Of a DNA stretch of 64,000 bases, positions 48,117 to 59,356 are shown in pieces. The position numbers and the translations under genes were made by a program. Each line of letters opens with the position of its first letter. The first letter of the stretch is position 1. The stretch comes from Volvariella volvacea V23. Lineage: Eukaryota > Basidiomycota > Agaricomycetes > Agaricales > Pluteaceae. Location of the stretch: the NCBI GenBank assembly GCA_000349905.1, contig KB722748.1, positions 763,370 to 827,369 on the forward strand. The letters are read 5' to 3'. A model generated the notes under the pieces. The model did not search any database and had not been told where the DNA came from. It saw only the letters and a list, made by a program, of their open reading frames with translations.

Positions 48117-50514
48117 TTTCTTAATGTACCTATTTGTACTAATATATAGCATCCTGCTGATTATGGTCAGAGTGACTGTATCTGTGGTTGTTCTTGTTCT
48201 TGTGAGTTGATTTTAAGTTCAGAAATTCAAATTTTATGTAGAGTAGATTTGGAGCTTGCTCCTTTCCTATTACATTTTGTTAAGAATACAATATCACTAT
48301 ATCAATATGATAAGCAAACATAATCTTTCCTTATTCATAACAACAGTATGAAGGGCTGTATGGGTGTCAGGAATTTTGTGAAGTAGATATATTTTTTTCT
48401 TTATTTCTTATTTTGTCTTAATTCTATTATTTCTACCTTTTATAATATTTTCATTCTATGGACTTTTCTAAATCTCATTTCATAAAGATTCTTCAATGCT
48501 GTTTGCAAAAAACTATACAGTTTCTTTTTATTTGTACATGTACTCAGTTTATAAGGTCTTTGAGGTTGATTAAAATATCAAGCAATCTTAGGCCCATATT
48601 TTTATGCGTGAACTTGAGTGCTGTTTTGTTTGACAAATCATATAGTAATCTTGGGATATAGCCTACTCAGGAATTGGTTTCTGGGGAAGGATAATATAGT
48701 TGTTTGTGATTGAGAGTGAAGCACTAGACACTGTTCTAAGAGTTCCAAAGCCATAATAAACATGTGTGCCAAATGGATTCTTAGGCAGAAATCCATTGAG
48801 CATCTATAAAAATCCATCTGAAGTTCTATAGAGTTTTATTTAGTCAGAAATTCACTGCTTTTGCATGTAGGCACCTGCATTCTACAGTATGAGTGAAGCT
48901 GTTTTTGAGAGTGAACACATTCCACAGTTGTCAGGGCCATTCCACAGTCAGCTTTTCACTGATCCTCTCACCAAAACCTATTCCTGATCTATTCGATTAG
49001 AGGTATTGTAGCAAACCAAGGATAGCAGATGTTTTATACAACCAGTAGAACCTTATAGAAACCCACATAGGGATCACACAAAACAAATGGACCTTTTTCC
49101 TTTTCTTTCAATATAATAGTTGTACTTGTAGTATACATTGTAATGGCTATGCCAGATGAAATATATAAAATGAGGTAAATTTCAGTGTTAGTCTCTCAGC
49201 TTTGACTTGGTCTACTTTTCTGAGTTCTACCTTAGGTACCTCAATAATAAGTATAAACAAGATAGCATAATTGCTAGCCTTGGGCCTGCACTGTGTGCCC
49301 AAGACTATCTGTTGTGTATATTAGGAGCTTAACAGCATGTTGCCCACCTTGGCTTGCCATAGAGTGCCCTGGACAGCTTGCTCAATGAGCAGCTAGAACT
49401 TTTTTTTTAAACTCTGTTTGGCTAGCTAGGCCCAGGGTGTGGCAATGCATGGCCTTGGCCAAGTACCTAAGTACAGAGCAGAAACATCTCACCTAACTAA
49501 AGGCAGTTCATAGCTAATAGATATGTGTACAAGTCCATGGTCAATGCCTATCTAAAGAAAGCAAGTCATGGCTGGAATGTCTGGTGGGAGAATGAGCAGC
49601 AGCTCATATTGTCAGTGACTGAGTTCAGAAGCACTCTGACACAGAGTCACATAACACTACCTATCAACCCAGAACAGGTCAACCAGGGCAGTGTCATACT
49701 CGATCAAGAATTGGGCCATTCTTTATTGTGCACAACTCTGTTGGAGTCTGTATATGCACAAGAAATCAAGGACAGGAAAGTCACCCCTGGGCCACCCTTT
49801 ATGAGTTCTTGTAATGTAGTCAGGAGAAGGTCACCCTGGAGGGGATGCCCAGGTCTTGGCTTGTTCATTATGCATGCTTCAGGCTTAAGCCCTAGCTGGA
49901 ATACTTGATATAAAATTGATTAGTTGTGGAGGTGCATCCTGGCAGCCATTGTTGTTGCAAAGTCCCTGAGACTTGGGATTCTGGGTGATCAGGATTGTCT
50001 GAGTTACTGCCAGAAATCTCACTGGCACCCTATGGCTAGCCAATCTAAGAAGGGAATCAAACCCTTTGACATTGCTCACAGCAAATGCCTTTGGGAGCCC
50101 TGGGCGACTTGGGTACCAGTGACCATGCTAGTCACCCCTTGTCTCTTACTTACTATTTAGCACTCTAGCAACAAACTAGTAACACCTCCTTGTAAGCCTT
50201 CTGATGGCAGAGAGTATCCCATGGTCTGCAGGCACACCATCTCACAACTTAAGGGATAGGAGAAAAAAGGATATTTACAATGCATTACTCACCAAGTGGT
50301 TTGGTAATCTTGAAGGTTGTTGGCATTGGAGCAGTAGTAGAGATGGCAAAACTCAGGAGTTAAGACCAAGTTGAAGCTGGGAAATTTTGACTGGTTTCCT
50401 CCTGGTATATATACAGCAGATCCAGATAGTTCCAGAAATATGACTAATATACAATTTAGCTATTTACAGTAAGTTCTTTGTTCTAAACATACTGTCTGGT
50501 TGTCTGCTATTGTC
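48117..50514. other. 2.4 kb AT-rich, CpG-depleted region without a gene
   Basis: Very few CpG dinucleotides occur in this stretch, unlike the genes on its left. A frame at 49525-49908 is open but has no recognisable domain and is probably eroded repeat. No LTR or inverted-repeat boundaries were found. Confidence 0.5.
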
Positions 50515-50969
50515 TGTCAGGGCTTGTAAGAGCCTCTGACATAAACGCCCGACATTCAGACGCTCACCAAGCATCTACACACCATCAACAAGCACCGACC
50601 ACGCGTCTACGCTCACACCCAGGTGCTCACCAAGCATCCTCATCATTTCATTTCTCTTTTCTTTTCTCACTTTCTTATACATATCTTCAATACATAATAC
50701 ATATTACCCCACCTCCCTCTTACACACCACCATTACCTACATACATCTGTTCATCCATATCCTACACCCTCATCTACAATACCCATTTCCACTCTACCCA
50801 TCTCTGTTCTCCATATATGGTATACCCTTTGTTCTTTATTGCATCTGACGACTCAATCTTGTTCTAGATGAACATGTGTTGAGTCAGAGGGTCAGTTATG
50901 ACTTCATATGACTCCATCCTTCTCCCACATCGACTGCGCATGACATGGGCTTACACATATATGCCAACC

Positions 50970-51325
50970 TGTTGAACAGCAGCCTTACAGGCGCTAGAGG
51001 CTATGGAGGTCACCTCACCTAGGAGTAGAGAGTAATGATACTTTGTGTATATCTGAGGATTGGGGGGCTGGTAGGTACATGCTGGAACTATTTGTACAGA
51101 GGAGTGACAAGTGCCGTCCACCATTTTGGAAATGATGGTATCCACATTGGAATCGATGTGGGTCACTTTGGTGATACTTAGGATCTATCTACCTGTATCC
51201 TATGACTATCTACCATGTGTATCTAGCCACGTATTTCTCCATAACATGTGTACATTCCAAGTACCAGTCCACATACTCAGTCCAGATAACCATAAGTCTG
51301 GTTCATACTGACGGTCCATCCAACA
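50970..51325 (-). repeat. Copia 3' LTR
   Basis: 356 bp, aligned by eye with the copy at 56369-56724. I count about 13 differences, mostly transitions, plus a small indel pair, so roughly 96% identity. The ends are TGTTG..CAACA. Confidence 0.93.
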
Positions 51326-51336
51326 CTCCCCCATGC
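51326..51336 (-). other. Polypurine tract of the Copia element
   Basis: On the minus strand GCATGGGGGAG lies immediately before the 3' LTR, at the place where plus-strand DNA synthesis is primed in LTR retrotransposons. Confidence 0.7.
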
Positions 51337-51725
51337 TAAGTACTATGATTAATGGTGCTAAGCATATCTATGATGGCAAGTAAAACTCAAGCCCAAGGTG
51401 CTCTCAGAATTGAAGGAACTTCTGCTTGTCAAGATTCTTTGTGAACATGTTTGCAGGATTTTCACTTCCAGGTATGAAGACTACTGAGACTTTTTCGTCT
51501 TCTATTAGATCATGTATATAATGGTAGTGTATATCAATTTGCTTGGATCATCTCTCTTGCACAGGGTTGGATCCAATAAATATTGATCCTTGATTGTCGG
51601 CGTATATTAGCAGCCTGATCAAATCAAAACCAATTTCTGCAAAGAGATTCTTAACCCACATGACTTGTCGAGCAGTCAGACAAGGCCATGTATTTGGCTT
51701 CTGTAGAAGACAGTGCTACAGTACA

Positions 51726-53522
51726 TTAATGATGTGTTCGCCATGTAACTGATGCAGCAGCCAGTTTCATAAAGTAGCCAGCCATTGATTTTCTACCATC
51801 TGGACTTGAACCCCAGTCAGAGTCCATAAAAGTGATTAATCCCAAGTTGCTAGCCCCATTGTAGACAAGGGCATAGTCAGAAGTGCCTACTAGATATTGG
51901 CAAATATACAATGCTTTGTTGACATGATCTTCTGAGGGATTTGCAGCAAATTGTGATAGACGTATGACAGCATAAGCAATGTCTGGTCTTGTCCCCAACA
52001 TGAGATACAACAGTGATCCAATAATTGATTGAAATTGGGAGCATAATTGAGGAGTACTATCTCCATCATTTGGTATAGGTTTATAACCATGTGGGAGTGG
52101 AGTAGATGCAACTTTTGCATTTTGCATGCCAAAGCGTTCAACAACCTTTTTAAGATAGGCTGATTGATCAAGTGAAATACACTTTCCTTCTTGCTTGATA
52201 CACATTCCAAGGAATTCTGTTGCATTACCTAGATCTCTACATTCCCAATGCTCCATGAACTCAGATTTCTTCTTGGTTATGAGGCTCTGGTCAGGCCCCA
52301 GAAATAAGGCATCATCAACATAAACAATAGTAATAACAATCAAGCCATTTGTTTGTTGATGTATAAATATTCTAGTGTCAGATTTTAGTCTATGAAAGCC
52401 AAGTTCTTTCATTGACTGAACTAGTACTTTCCACCATGAATTAGCAGCCTGTTTCAATCTATATAACACTTTTAATAAACGCATGACTTTGTGTTCTTTG
52501 CCTTTGATCATGAAGCCCTCAGGTTGTTCCATGTAGATTTCCTCATCGAGGTCACCATACAGGAAAGCATTTCTCACATCTAATGCGACAGCACACCAAT
52601 CTTCAAGTGCAGCCAGTGCAAGCATAAGACAAACAGATTCATAGTGGACAACAGGAGAAAATATCTCATCATAGTCTATGCCTTCAATCTGTGAGAAACC
52701 TTTGGCAACGAGTCTAGCACGTTTGCGGCCATCAGATTTAACCGCAAATACCCATCTATTTTTAATAGCCTTTTGGCCAGATGGTAGGTCAACAAGTTTG
52801 AAGACCTTTCTAGCATGGAGAGTCGATATTTCCTCTCGACATGCATCCTTCCATTCTCTCTGCTCTTTGGGTGGCAGGCACTCAATATCCCTAAATGTTG
52901 TGGGAATGTCGCCAACTGGTGGTATTGCCTTAGCAAGCAGAAAACGGGTGAAAGCAACTCCCCCTTCCTTGATTAGGCACTGAACTAGGTCTGCAGCCTG
53001 GTCAGGAATTCTAGATAGCCGTTTGTGTGGCTTAAGTACATCTGTTGGCTTTTTATCACCATAAATGTTGCCTGATCGTTGAACAGGCTTAGGTGTGCAA
53101 CTGGAGCATTGTAGGGGTTGCTGAGAAGTGGAAGGTTCAGTTTCAGGTGCCTCAGCAGCAGGTTCTGGCTGCACTTCTGGCTCTTGAACTGGTGGTTCAT
53201 CCTTTATATGTCCATCTCCCCCAGGAGATATAGGTTCTTGTGGATCTGATTCATCCTCTACTTTTTGTTTCTTACTTGTTTCCTTCCAACTTGGAATATT
53301 TGGTATATCAAAGGTATCATTGTCATTATCATCAACAGGAATATATTCCTCATCATTCTCTTTTTCATCCTCAAAGGTAGTTGAGCCAGGATTGATAAAG
53401 TCTGGACACTTTGGGAAGATATTCTCATTGAAGAGAGCAGTAGTGCCAATAAAAAGAGAATTGTTGTGAAGACGCATGAAGTGGTATCTTTTGATGCCAG
53501 GTATCTGGCCCAAATAGACCAT
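51726..53522 (-). pseudogene. Copia reverse transcriptase and start of RNase H
   Basis: A long open frame of 598 codons. It holds the reverse transcriptase: KNRWVFAVKSDGRKRARLVA, FSPVVHYESV, ALDVRNAFLYGDLDEEIYM and the catalytic YVDDALFLG. The linker region GSLLYLMLGTRPDIAYAV and the start of RNase H (FMDSDWGSSPDGRKSMAGY) follow. The frame stops at WRTHH just before TVALSSTEAKYMAL, which is the conserved RNase H continuation, so the stop is premature. It fits a C-to-T change of a Gln codon. Acidic sequence at the N-terminal side is the usual integrase C-terminal linker. Confidence 0.93.
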
Positions 53523-53565
53523 TAGCTCAGATTTAGAAGCAAGTTTGTTCTTGCAAACATTTTCT

Positions 53566-53665
53566 NNNNNNNNNNNNNNNNNNNNNNNNNNNNNNNNNNN
53601 NNNNNNNNNNNNNNNNNNNNNNNNNNNNNNNNNNNNNNNNNNNNNNNNNNNNNNNNNNNNNNNNN
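53566..53665. other. Assembly gap of 100 N
   Basis: Exactly 100 N between the integrase and reverse transcriptase parts of the Copia pol gene. A round number suggests a placeholder of unknown true length. Confidence 0.98.
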
Positions 53666-53703
53666 TGTAATGTTTGTGCTTTGTCCATGATAGTGTGATT
53701 AAA

Positions 53704-54820
53704 TCACTCTACACGACCATTTTGTTGAGGAGTATAAGGTGCACTCTGCTCAATTATAATGCCATGACTTTTGAGCTCTTCATCGAGTTCCACAGACTTG
53801 AATTCTCCTCCAGCATCAGAACGCCAACATTTGATTTTAGCGTTATGTTGGGTTTCAACAGTCACAGCAAAATGTCTGAATGCATCAAGTGCATCTGACT
53901 TCTTGCGCAGGCATGTCACCCACGCATAGGAGGTAAAATCATCAAAGAATGACATGAAGTACTTGTACTTGTAGTACAAATGTACTGGGAACTCTTTAAG
54001 ATCAGAATAAATAAGCTCAAAGGGTGTAGTTGCTCATGATGTACTTGTGGTACAAATGTACTGGGAACTCTTTAAAATCAGAATAAATAAGCTCAAAGGG
54101 TGTAGTTGCTCATGATGAGGATTCTTTAAATGACTTTGAAGGCATTTTGCCTTTCGCACATGCAGGACAAATATCTGATTCTTTGGGGACATGAAGATCA
54201 GATGGGAAGTCCTTAACATGTTTCTTCATTTTGCGTGGAACATCCTTGGAAGGATGACCAAGACGCCTACGCCATGTGTCATAGTCTGCAGCATTCAGCA
54301 TTGAAAACGCTATGTGCGCTGACTTAACAGGTTCACCTTTCAACCAATAGATGGTTTGGCCAGGAACAAGAGGTTCTGCCGTCATTACCGCCTTGCCATC
54401 TCTTTTGAAGGTAAACATGTTACTGCGCCCTTCTAATGAAAGGCCTTTATTCAGCATTTGACCCACTGATAGAAGTTTAGCAATCATGTTTGGGACATGT
54501 ATTACTGGGTATAGTCTAGTTGCAACCCATCTAGAATTTTCATCTTGCACTTTATGTTGTAGAAGTATTGTCCCTTTGCCTTCAATATATATTGGCTGGG
54601 GTCCAGCTTGTTGTACTGGTATCTTTTCTTCGAGTGACTCATAGTCAACAAAGTCAGATTTAGAGTAGGTAAAATGAATAGATGCGCCCAAATCAATGAT
54701 CCAGTGCTTTGTGGCATCAAACTGATGATAATGATGATGATTTTGTTTTCCTTTTCCCTTACATTTCGAACAAGATGCAACATGATCCATATATTTTAGA
54801 TCTATGTTAAGTACATGCAA
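53704..54820 (-). pseudogene. Copia protease and integrase (N-terminal pol), disrupted
   Basis: From 54820 leftward: a Cys-containing SCSKCKGKGK segment; the protease region WIIDLGASIHFT, where the active site D-S-G has become D-L-G; LPxIHVPN-type sequence and SVGQML; the GAG-pre-integrase region DTWRRRLGHPSKDV and ICPACAKGKM. After a 76 bp tandem duplication that shifts the frame comes the integrase core: FFDDFTSYAWV, CWRSDAGGEF and PYTPQQNGRVE (the three acidic catalytic residues). A stop directly follows, where the family has Arg or Lys. Confidence 0.88.
53965..54116. repeat. Tandem duplication of 76 bp inside the integrase
   Basis: Copy 1 is 53965-54040 and copy 2 is 54041-54116, with two mismatches. 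Because 76 is not a multiple of three, the duplication shifts the pol frame between the pre-integrase and integrase parts. Confidence 0.9.
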
Positions 54821-54847
54821 CGAAAATGAGTATTTACATGCAGCTAA

Positions 54848-56143
54848 TCAGCATACATAGCGCTGTGTAGTCACATTAGTACAATGCATCTTGAGATTGG
54901 GATAGAAGACATACTCAGGGTCGGATTCATATCCGATCAAGACAACATCATCAGAGTCATAGTCACTGGAGTGCTCGCTTAAGCTGAAGATCTCCCGCTC
55001 TTCATCGCGTTCCTCATTAGAGGTTGTATATTTATACATCTGTCTCTTTCTCTTTGTAGGCCTAGATGCTTCATCCTTATCCTTAAGAGTAGTGCTATTA
55101 GCAAGCATCGTCTCAAGGTTTGAGAGGGTCTGCGTTGTTGGCGTAACATCCATGCGCTCAGCCAAAGTGCAAGCTGCATTGACAATGGGGAAGACAGAGC
55201 GATGATGGCATTGACCTGTATAGGCCTGTGCAGGAGCATTGTGTATGCGTTCAAGAAGAGAACAAGCGGCAGGCAAAATGATCTTGTTAGAGATTGTAGT
55301 CAGAGTAGAGTTAGGGAAGGTGTCAAGGATGTGAACAGCTGATGCCAAGTGAGAGTGAGCATGCGAGTGTGAGTTGTCCTTATTCTCCTTCTTATCACCC
55401 TTGTTCCTGTGCTTGCCGGAACGTTTACCACACTTGTTCGACTTCTTGTTGCTATCGCCAGATGACTTCTGCTCTTTCCACTTTGGGTCTCCTTCTTTGT
55501 GCTTTACAGCCAAAATCTTCTTGGCCTGAGGTGTGCCATTAGTGACATTTGACTTTCGGTTATATTTGGCTACAATCACAGCATTGACAATGTCAAATGT
55601 GAGGCCATCCATATCGTATTGCACAAGAAGAGTCATGGAGACGTTATCCCATTTCTGGGGAATAGCAGCGAGAAGCATCATAGCTTGTACAAACTCCGGG
55701 ATAATGATGTCATTGTTGTGAAGTTGTCAGAAGTAGGTGGCAAGCATCTGGCATTCACTTTCAGGATTATTGTTGCCAGAAATCCTAAAGTTCATAGCCT
55801 TGCGAAAGTCACCAAAGACAATCGCTGCATTCAGCATACCAAACTTTTCTGCCAGCCAGGTCCAAGCAGTATGGGACATATTATTGTCCTTGATGAGGTA
55901 CTTGAGGTTGTCAGCAACTCAAAGGGTAATACAGCCAAGGACCTGATCATCCCTGTTAATCCAGTTCTGATGTTCCCTACAGTTGTCGTCGTCATCTGGT
56001 ACCTCCTCAACCATCGCTTCATTACCAACAACCAACTGCCAAAAGCCTTGTGAGCACAAGAAGGCTTTCATAGAATCAGCCCATTTCCTATAGTTGGGAC
56101 CAGTGAGCTCGCTGATTCTTTCGAGAGAGGTCTTTGTGAACAT
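54848..56143 (-). pseudogene. Copia gag region, frameshifted
   Basis: The N-terminal part from ATG 56143 has SELTGPNYRKWADSMKAFLC, a typical Copia gag start. It stops after about 74 codons and continues in other frames. The part at 55681-54848 contains LLAAIPQKWDN and a long Lys/Ser/His-rich segment, ending in a stop just before the protease part. No intact CCHC zinc knuckle was seen. Confidence 0.75.
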
Positions 56144-56356
56144 TGTTCCTAGGAATAGACATAGTCAGTAACGACGTATGCAAAGTACAAAAGCAGCCAT
56201 GGTAGGCGCTGTCATTCAACATGTCTACCTCTAAGGACATCTGCCATGGCGCTTACAGCAGCCTAGCATAGTCTCAGAGTAGGTGACAATCATAGGTGTT
56301 GGTGCAGCCAGACATGCGCATTTGTTGCAGCAGTATCGGTGCAACCAAGGCCATCA

Positions 56357-56368
56357 GGGCCCATAACC
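56357..56368 (-). other. Primer-binding site of half-tRNA type
   Basis: On the minus strand, GGTTATGGGCCC directly follows the 5' LTR. It is the exact complement of GGGCCCAUAACC, the anticodon stem-loop of metazoan-type initiator tRNA-Met. It is not complementary to a tRNA 3' end. This is the site type used by Drosophila copia, which is primed by a cleaved 5' half of initiator tRNA. Confidence 0.7.
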
Positions 56369-56724
56369 TGTTGAACAGCAGCCTTATAGGTGCTAGAAGC
56401 TATGGAGGTCACCTCATCTAGGAGTAGAGAGTAATGATACTTTGTGTATATCTGAGGATTGGGGGGCTGGTAGGTATATGCTGGAACTATTTGTACAGAG
56501 GAGTGACAAGTGCCGTCCACCATTTTGGAAATGATGGTATCCACATTGGAATCGATGTGGGTCACTTTGGTGATACTTAGGATCTATCTACCTGTATCCT
56601 ATGACTATCTACCATGTGTATCTAGCCACGTATTTCCTCTGTAACATGTGTACATCCAAGTACCAGTCCACATACTTGGTCCGGATAACCATAAGTCTGG
56701 TCCATACTGACGGTCCGTCCAACA
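56369..56724 (-). repeat. Copia 5' LTR
   Basis: 356 bp, starting TGTTG and ending CAACA, next to the primer-binding site. It is the partner of 50970-51325. Confidence 0.93.
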
Positions 56725-57030
56725 CAACCCAGCTTACACGTCTCCTGGTCTGTGTGCTACACTCATCGCTCAGGACTCCCACTTTGCTATGTTCATTCTT
56801 TTCCCCCACTTTTCTCCACCACAGAGATTATATCCCTTTATTTATCTTTATTTATCTTCAAGTAGTATATATACTGTACTGCTCTCACCACCTATTCCCC
56901 AGCTTTAAAGATTCTTTGCTTGGGAATAGGTAAGCAACTACGAGCTAGCCTCTTCTTTCCACACCCTTACTTATTATTATTCTTCGCTTGGGAATAGAAT
57001 CTGAGTATTTGCGTTTTCTCCAACATTGTC

Positions 57031-57957
57031 CTTGGTTTGATGGCATGCCACCTTCCATTAGAAATGTTGATGAGAAGGGAGGAACAATGACATATCTTAT
57101 GCTGAGTACCTGTCTGGTGGGATTTTCCATAGCCTTGTCTTCCTGATGGCAACAGGGTGGTTAGTAATAGATCCAAGGGAATGGATTTTCTTGAAGGTCA
57201 TTCTAATAGATTTGTCAATTTATATGTTCAGTGGTTTTGAGGTGGCTCATTCCTCTTCTGGTACTGGGTATTGCTCTCTGATTCTGGTAGTTTTGGGGTT
57301 AATACCCAACACATTCCTTTTACTCTGACAGTCTTCACTCTTAGTACTGGAAAGTATCAAATTTCCTTCCATGTGGAATTTTCTCAGCAGATGTAGTCCA
57401 TCATGACTTGAAACCAGACACCATCCACCTGTTGGTAGCTGACAATCACAGAAGCTAGATTTCACTCGGCTCATCATGAAGAAGAGAAAATCTGCACTTT
57501 TTGTTATGCTCCTCATCTTCCAGTGAAAAAACGAACCATCTCAATGTCAAATGTTGTCAACCCGGCACCTTTTTTTTTTTCACCAATGGCATCCCTGAAT
57601 TTGTTGATAAAGGACATTATATCTTTCAATTAGGACTATTCATTATTCAAGCTGCATCAATACTATCAATGGCCGAGATAGCATAATACGACATACTTGT
57701 TTTACAGAAGCAATAGACACGCTTAAAGGTATCTACTGGTGAGTAATTGACATCTTTGTGAGATAGTGTTATTGTTCTGAGTGAATCAGCAAAAAGAAAC
57801 TAGAAAAGAATCTCCCAATGTGATAAGATGTATCTTATCCATACGCAAGCAAAGCCGGGAAACCGGAAGGTAAGTTGAACTATTGTGTTGTATGGGTTCA
57901 AGGAATAGCCAAGGAAGAGACCATATTGAAACAATAGAAGGAGAGGAGAAGACTTAC
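57031..57957. other. Region right of the repeat island, possible decayed gene
   Basis: No intact gene. On the minus strand 57516-57247 is open (for example VKSSFCDCQLPTGGWCLVSS) but I recognise no domain. A run of 12 T lies near 57570-57581. It may be the decayed downstream part of the gene whose first exon is at 58085-57958. Confidence 0.3.
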
Positions 57958-58085
57958 TCGACGTCGATCGGAGCGTCATCGAACGAGAATGCTGTTTCAT
58001 TCCTCTTCATCCATTCCACCAGCGATCTCAGCGAAGGTCGTATTTTCTGTTCTCTCGTGTGGCTTTGGCGAGGCGGAATTTCCAT
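57958..58085 (-). CDS. Possible first exon of an unrecognised gene
   Basis: Starts at ATGGAAATTCCGCC (58085) and codes MEIPPRQSHTREQKIRPSLR, then SLVEWMKRNETAFSFDDAPI, followed by a good donor GTAAGTC. A plausible acceptor at about 57886 would add DSTYLPVSRLCLRMDKIHLI, but no continuation to a full gene was found before the repeat island. Family unknown; it may be truncated. Confidence 0.3.
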
Positions 58086-58466
58086 TTGAGTTTAGGTGGT
58101 AAATTCGGACAGCTGTCCTACTCTCCTTTGTAGGTTGAGTGCCTCGGTGCCCCTGTACTCAAGTTCTAAAGATTTTGATAGCTTGTATACTGTCTCAGCG
58201 GACCACAATTAGCTTCGCAAAAGATTTAATGTGACGAGTACACACGGTTGTATCCTCAGTTCAAGGTGAATGGAGCACCAGCTCTTACAGAATGTCAATC
58301 GGGATTGGAGTGGATTACAGGCTCAAGGTTTTCCCTCAGAGCACCCCAATAAGTAAGCATCACTGTGGAGGGCTGCAGAGGCAGGCATGAACATGACATA
58401 ACTCGACAACACGTGGTTGTGGTTGTTGCAGTCCAATGTAAGTTGAATATAAATTCTTGAAGCCCA

Positions 58467-59103
58467 ATGGGTCAATGCTGTAACGTTAAACTGAAGTACA
58501 CTCTACCCAGGGCTTATGGCGCGGCGCTTCTCTTCGTGGTGATAACCATTGCAGCTTTTAGATATACCTCACACAAGATATATTCTGAAATGTTCATGCT
58601 TCCGATAGTGTCCCTTTTTGCATTTCCTGCCATTAGAGCAAACTTTCCTGGTGCACCGGATGGCATCGGTGCGTGCAGTTCCTCGATTGACACTCAAGCT
58701 CTGAAATGGTAACTAATCTGGACGCCAGGCGCAACTATAGGTTGGTCGATCCATCCCGATTCCTTACAACGCTAACACATAGGTTTCCCGCAGATCTGTA
58801 CTCGATCGTACCCATCTTGATCATAATATCGCTCTGGGTAGGTACTCTTTCCCACCTGAATGCTTAAGTGATCGCAAATGCCTACGTCCAAACTCTAGGG
58901 CTTCTCCTTGATCGCCAGGATTCTATGGCTACGCATCGCTGAAAGTCGGCGTCAAAGAGCACGCACCCGGAAAAAAGTGGGCTGGCATAAACATCGTCAT
59001 CGGGGTAATTCGTGCAAGGCTTTGTTGCAAGCTCGGAACGATGTTGAAACTCTTCCTTGCTGACCTGATGTAGGAAGTTCAAGACAAAGAGCTGCTAAAA
59101 TGA
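58467..59103 (+). pseudogene. C-terminal membrane part of a DUF4436-type protein, probably truncated
   Basis: Spliced reading from about 58467 has a hydrophobic segment (AALLFVVITIAAF), then MFMLPIVSLFAFPAIRANFP followed by GAPDGIG. Joined by a GT-AG intron to GCAACTATAG and then (acceptor CCCGCAG near 58793) DLYSIVPILIIISLW, and by further introns to GFYGYASLKVGVKEHAPGKK and EVQDKELLK before a stop at 59101-59103. The pattern FAFP..R...PGAP..G..ID is that of fungal DUF4436 proteins, which normally have a large N-terminal part missing here. It could be a short membrane protein or a remnant. Confidence 0.45.
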
Positions 59104-59356
59104 GGATTTAATTACGTGTATTCCTTCTCCCATTTTTGCTTATCCCGGCCACATTTGTGGTATAGTTGCATGTGTATTCGATGGACACCACCTTGCTTCG
59201 TTGCAATAATTGGAATGTCAAAGGCAACTTTGTCGCCCAGACTCGTAAATGTAAATGTAATGATTATGCGAACAGCACATTGAGATGGATATAACGAACA
59301 AGGGTCCTAGGATCTGTACAACACCTGACCTCCGAATCAGAGCAACAATGATTTAA

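Larger units (their letters stand above)
50970..56724 (-). mobile_element. Copia-type LTR retrotransposon, inactivated, nested in a solo LTR
   Basis: The element is about 5.75 kb including a 100 N gap. It has two 356 bp LTRs with TGTTG..CAACA ends, the 5 bp duplication CAACC (50965-50969 and 56725-56729), a primer-binding site, a polypurine tract, and gag and pol remains on the minus strand. The pol order is protease, integrase, reverse transcriptase, RNase H, which defines Copia. Stops, a frameshifting duplication and an altered protease site make it non-autonomous. Confidence 0.95.
50515..57025 (+). repeat. Solo LTR, copy 3 (about 751 bp), interrupted by a Copia element
   Basis: The left part is 50515-50969 and the right part 56730-57025; together they match the LTR at 38308-39066. 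The outer ends carry the 5 bp duplication TTGTC (50510-50514 and 57026-57030), with TG..CA termini (TGTCAGGGCTTG at the left and CTCCAACA at the right). The break falls within the stretch that reads ATGCCGACCCAGCTTACG in copy 2, and is filled by the Copia element with its own duplication, CAACC. Confidence 0.92.

Noticed and set aside
49525..49908. 127-codon open frame in the CpG-poor region
   Set aside because: No recognisable domain, no splice context, and composition matches the surrounding decayed repeat.
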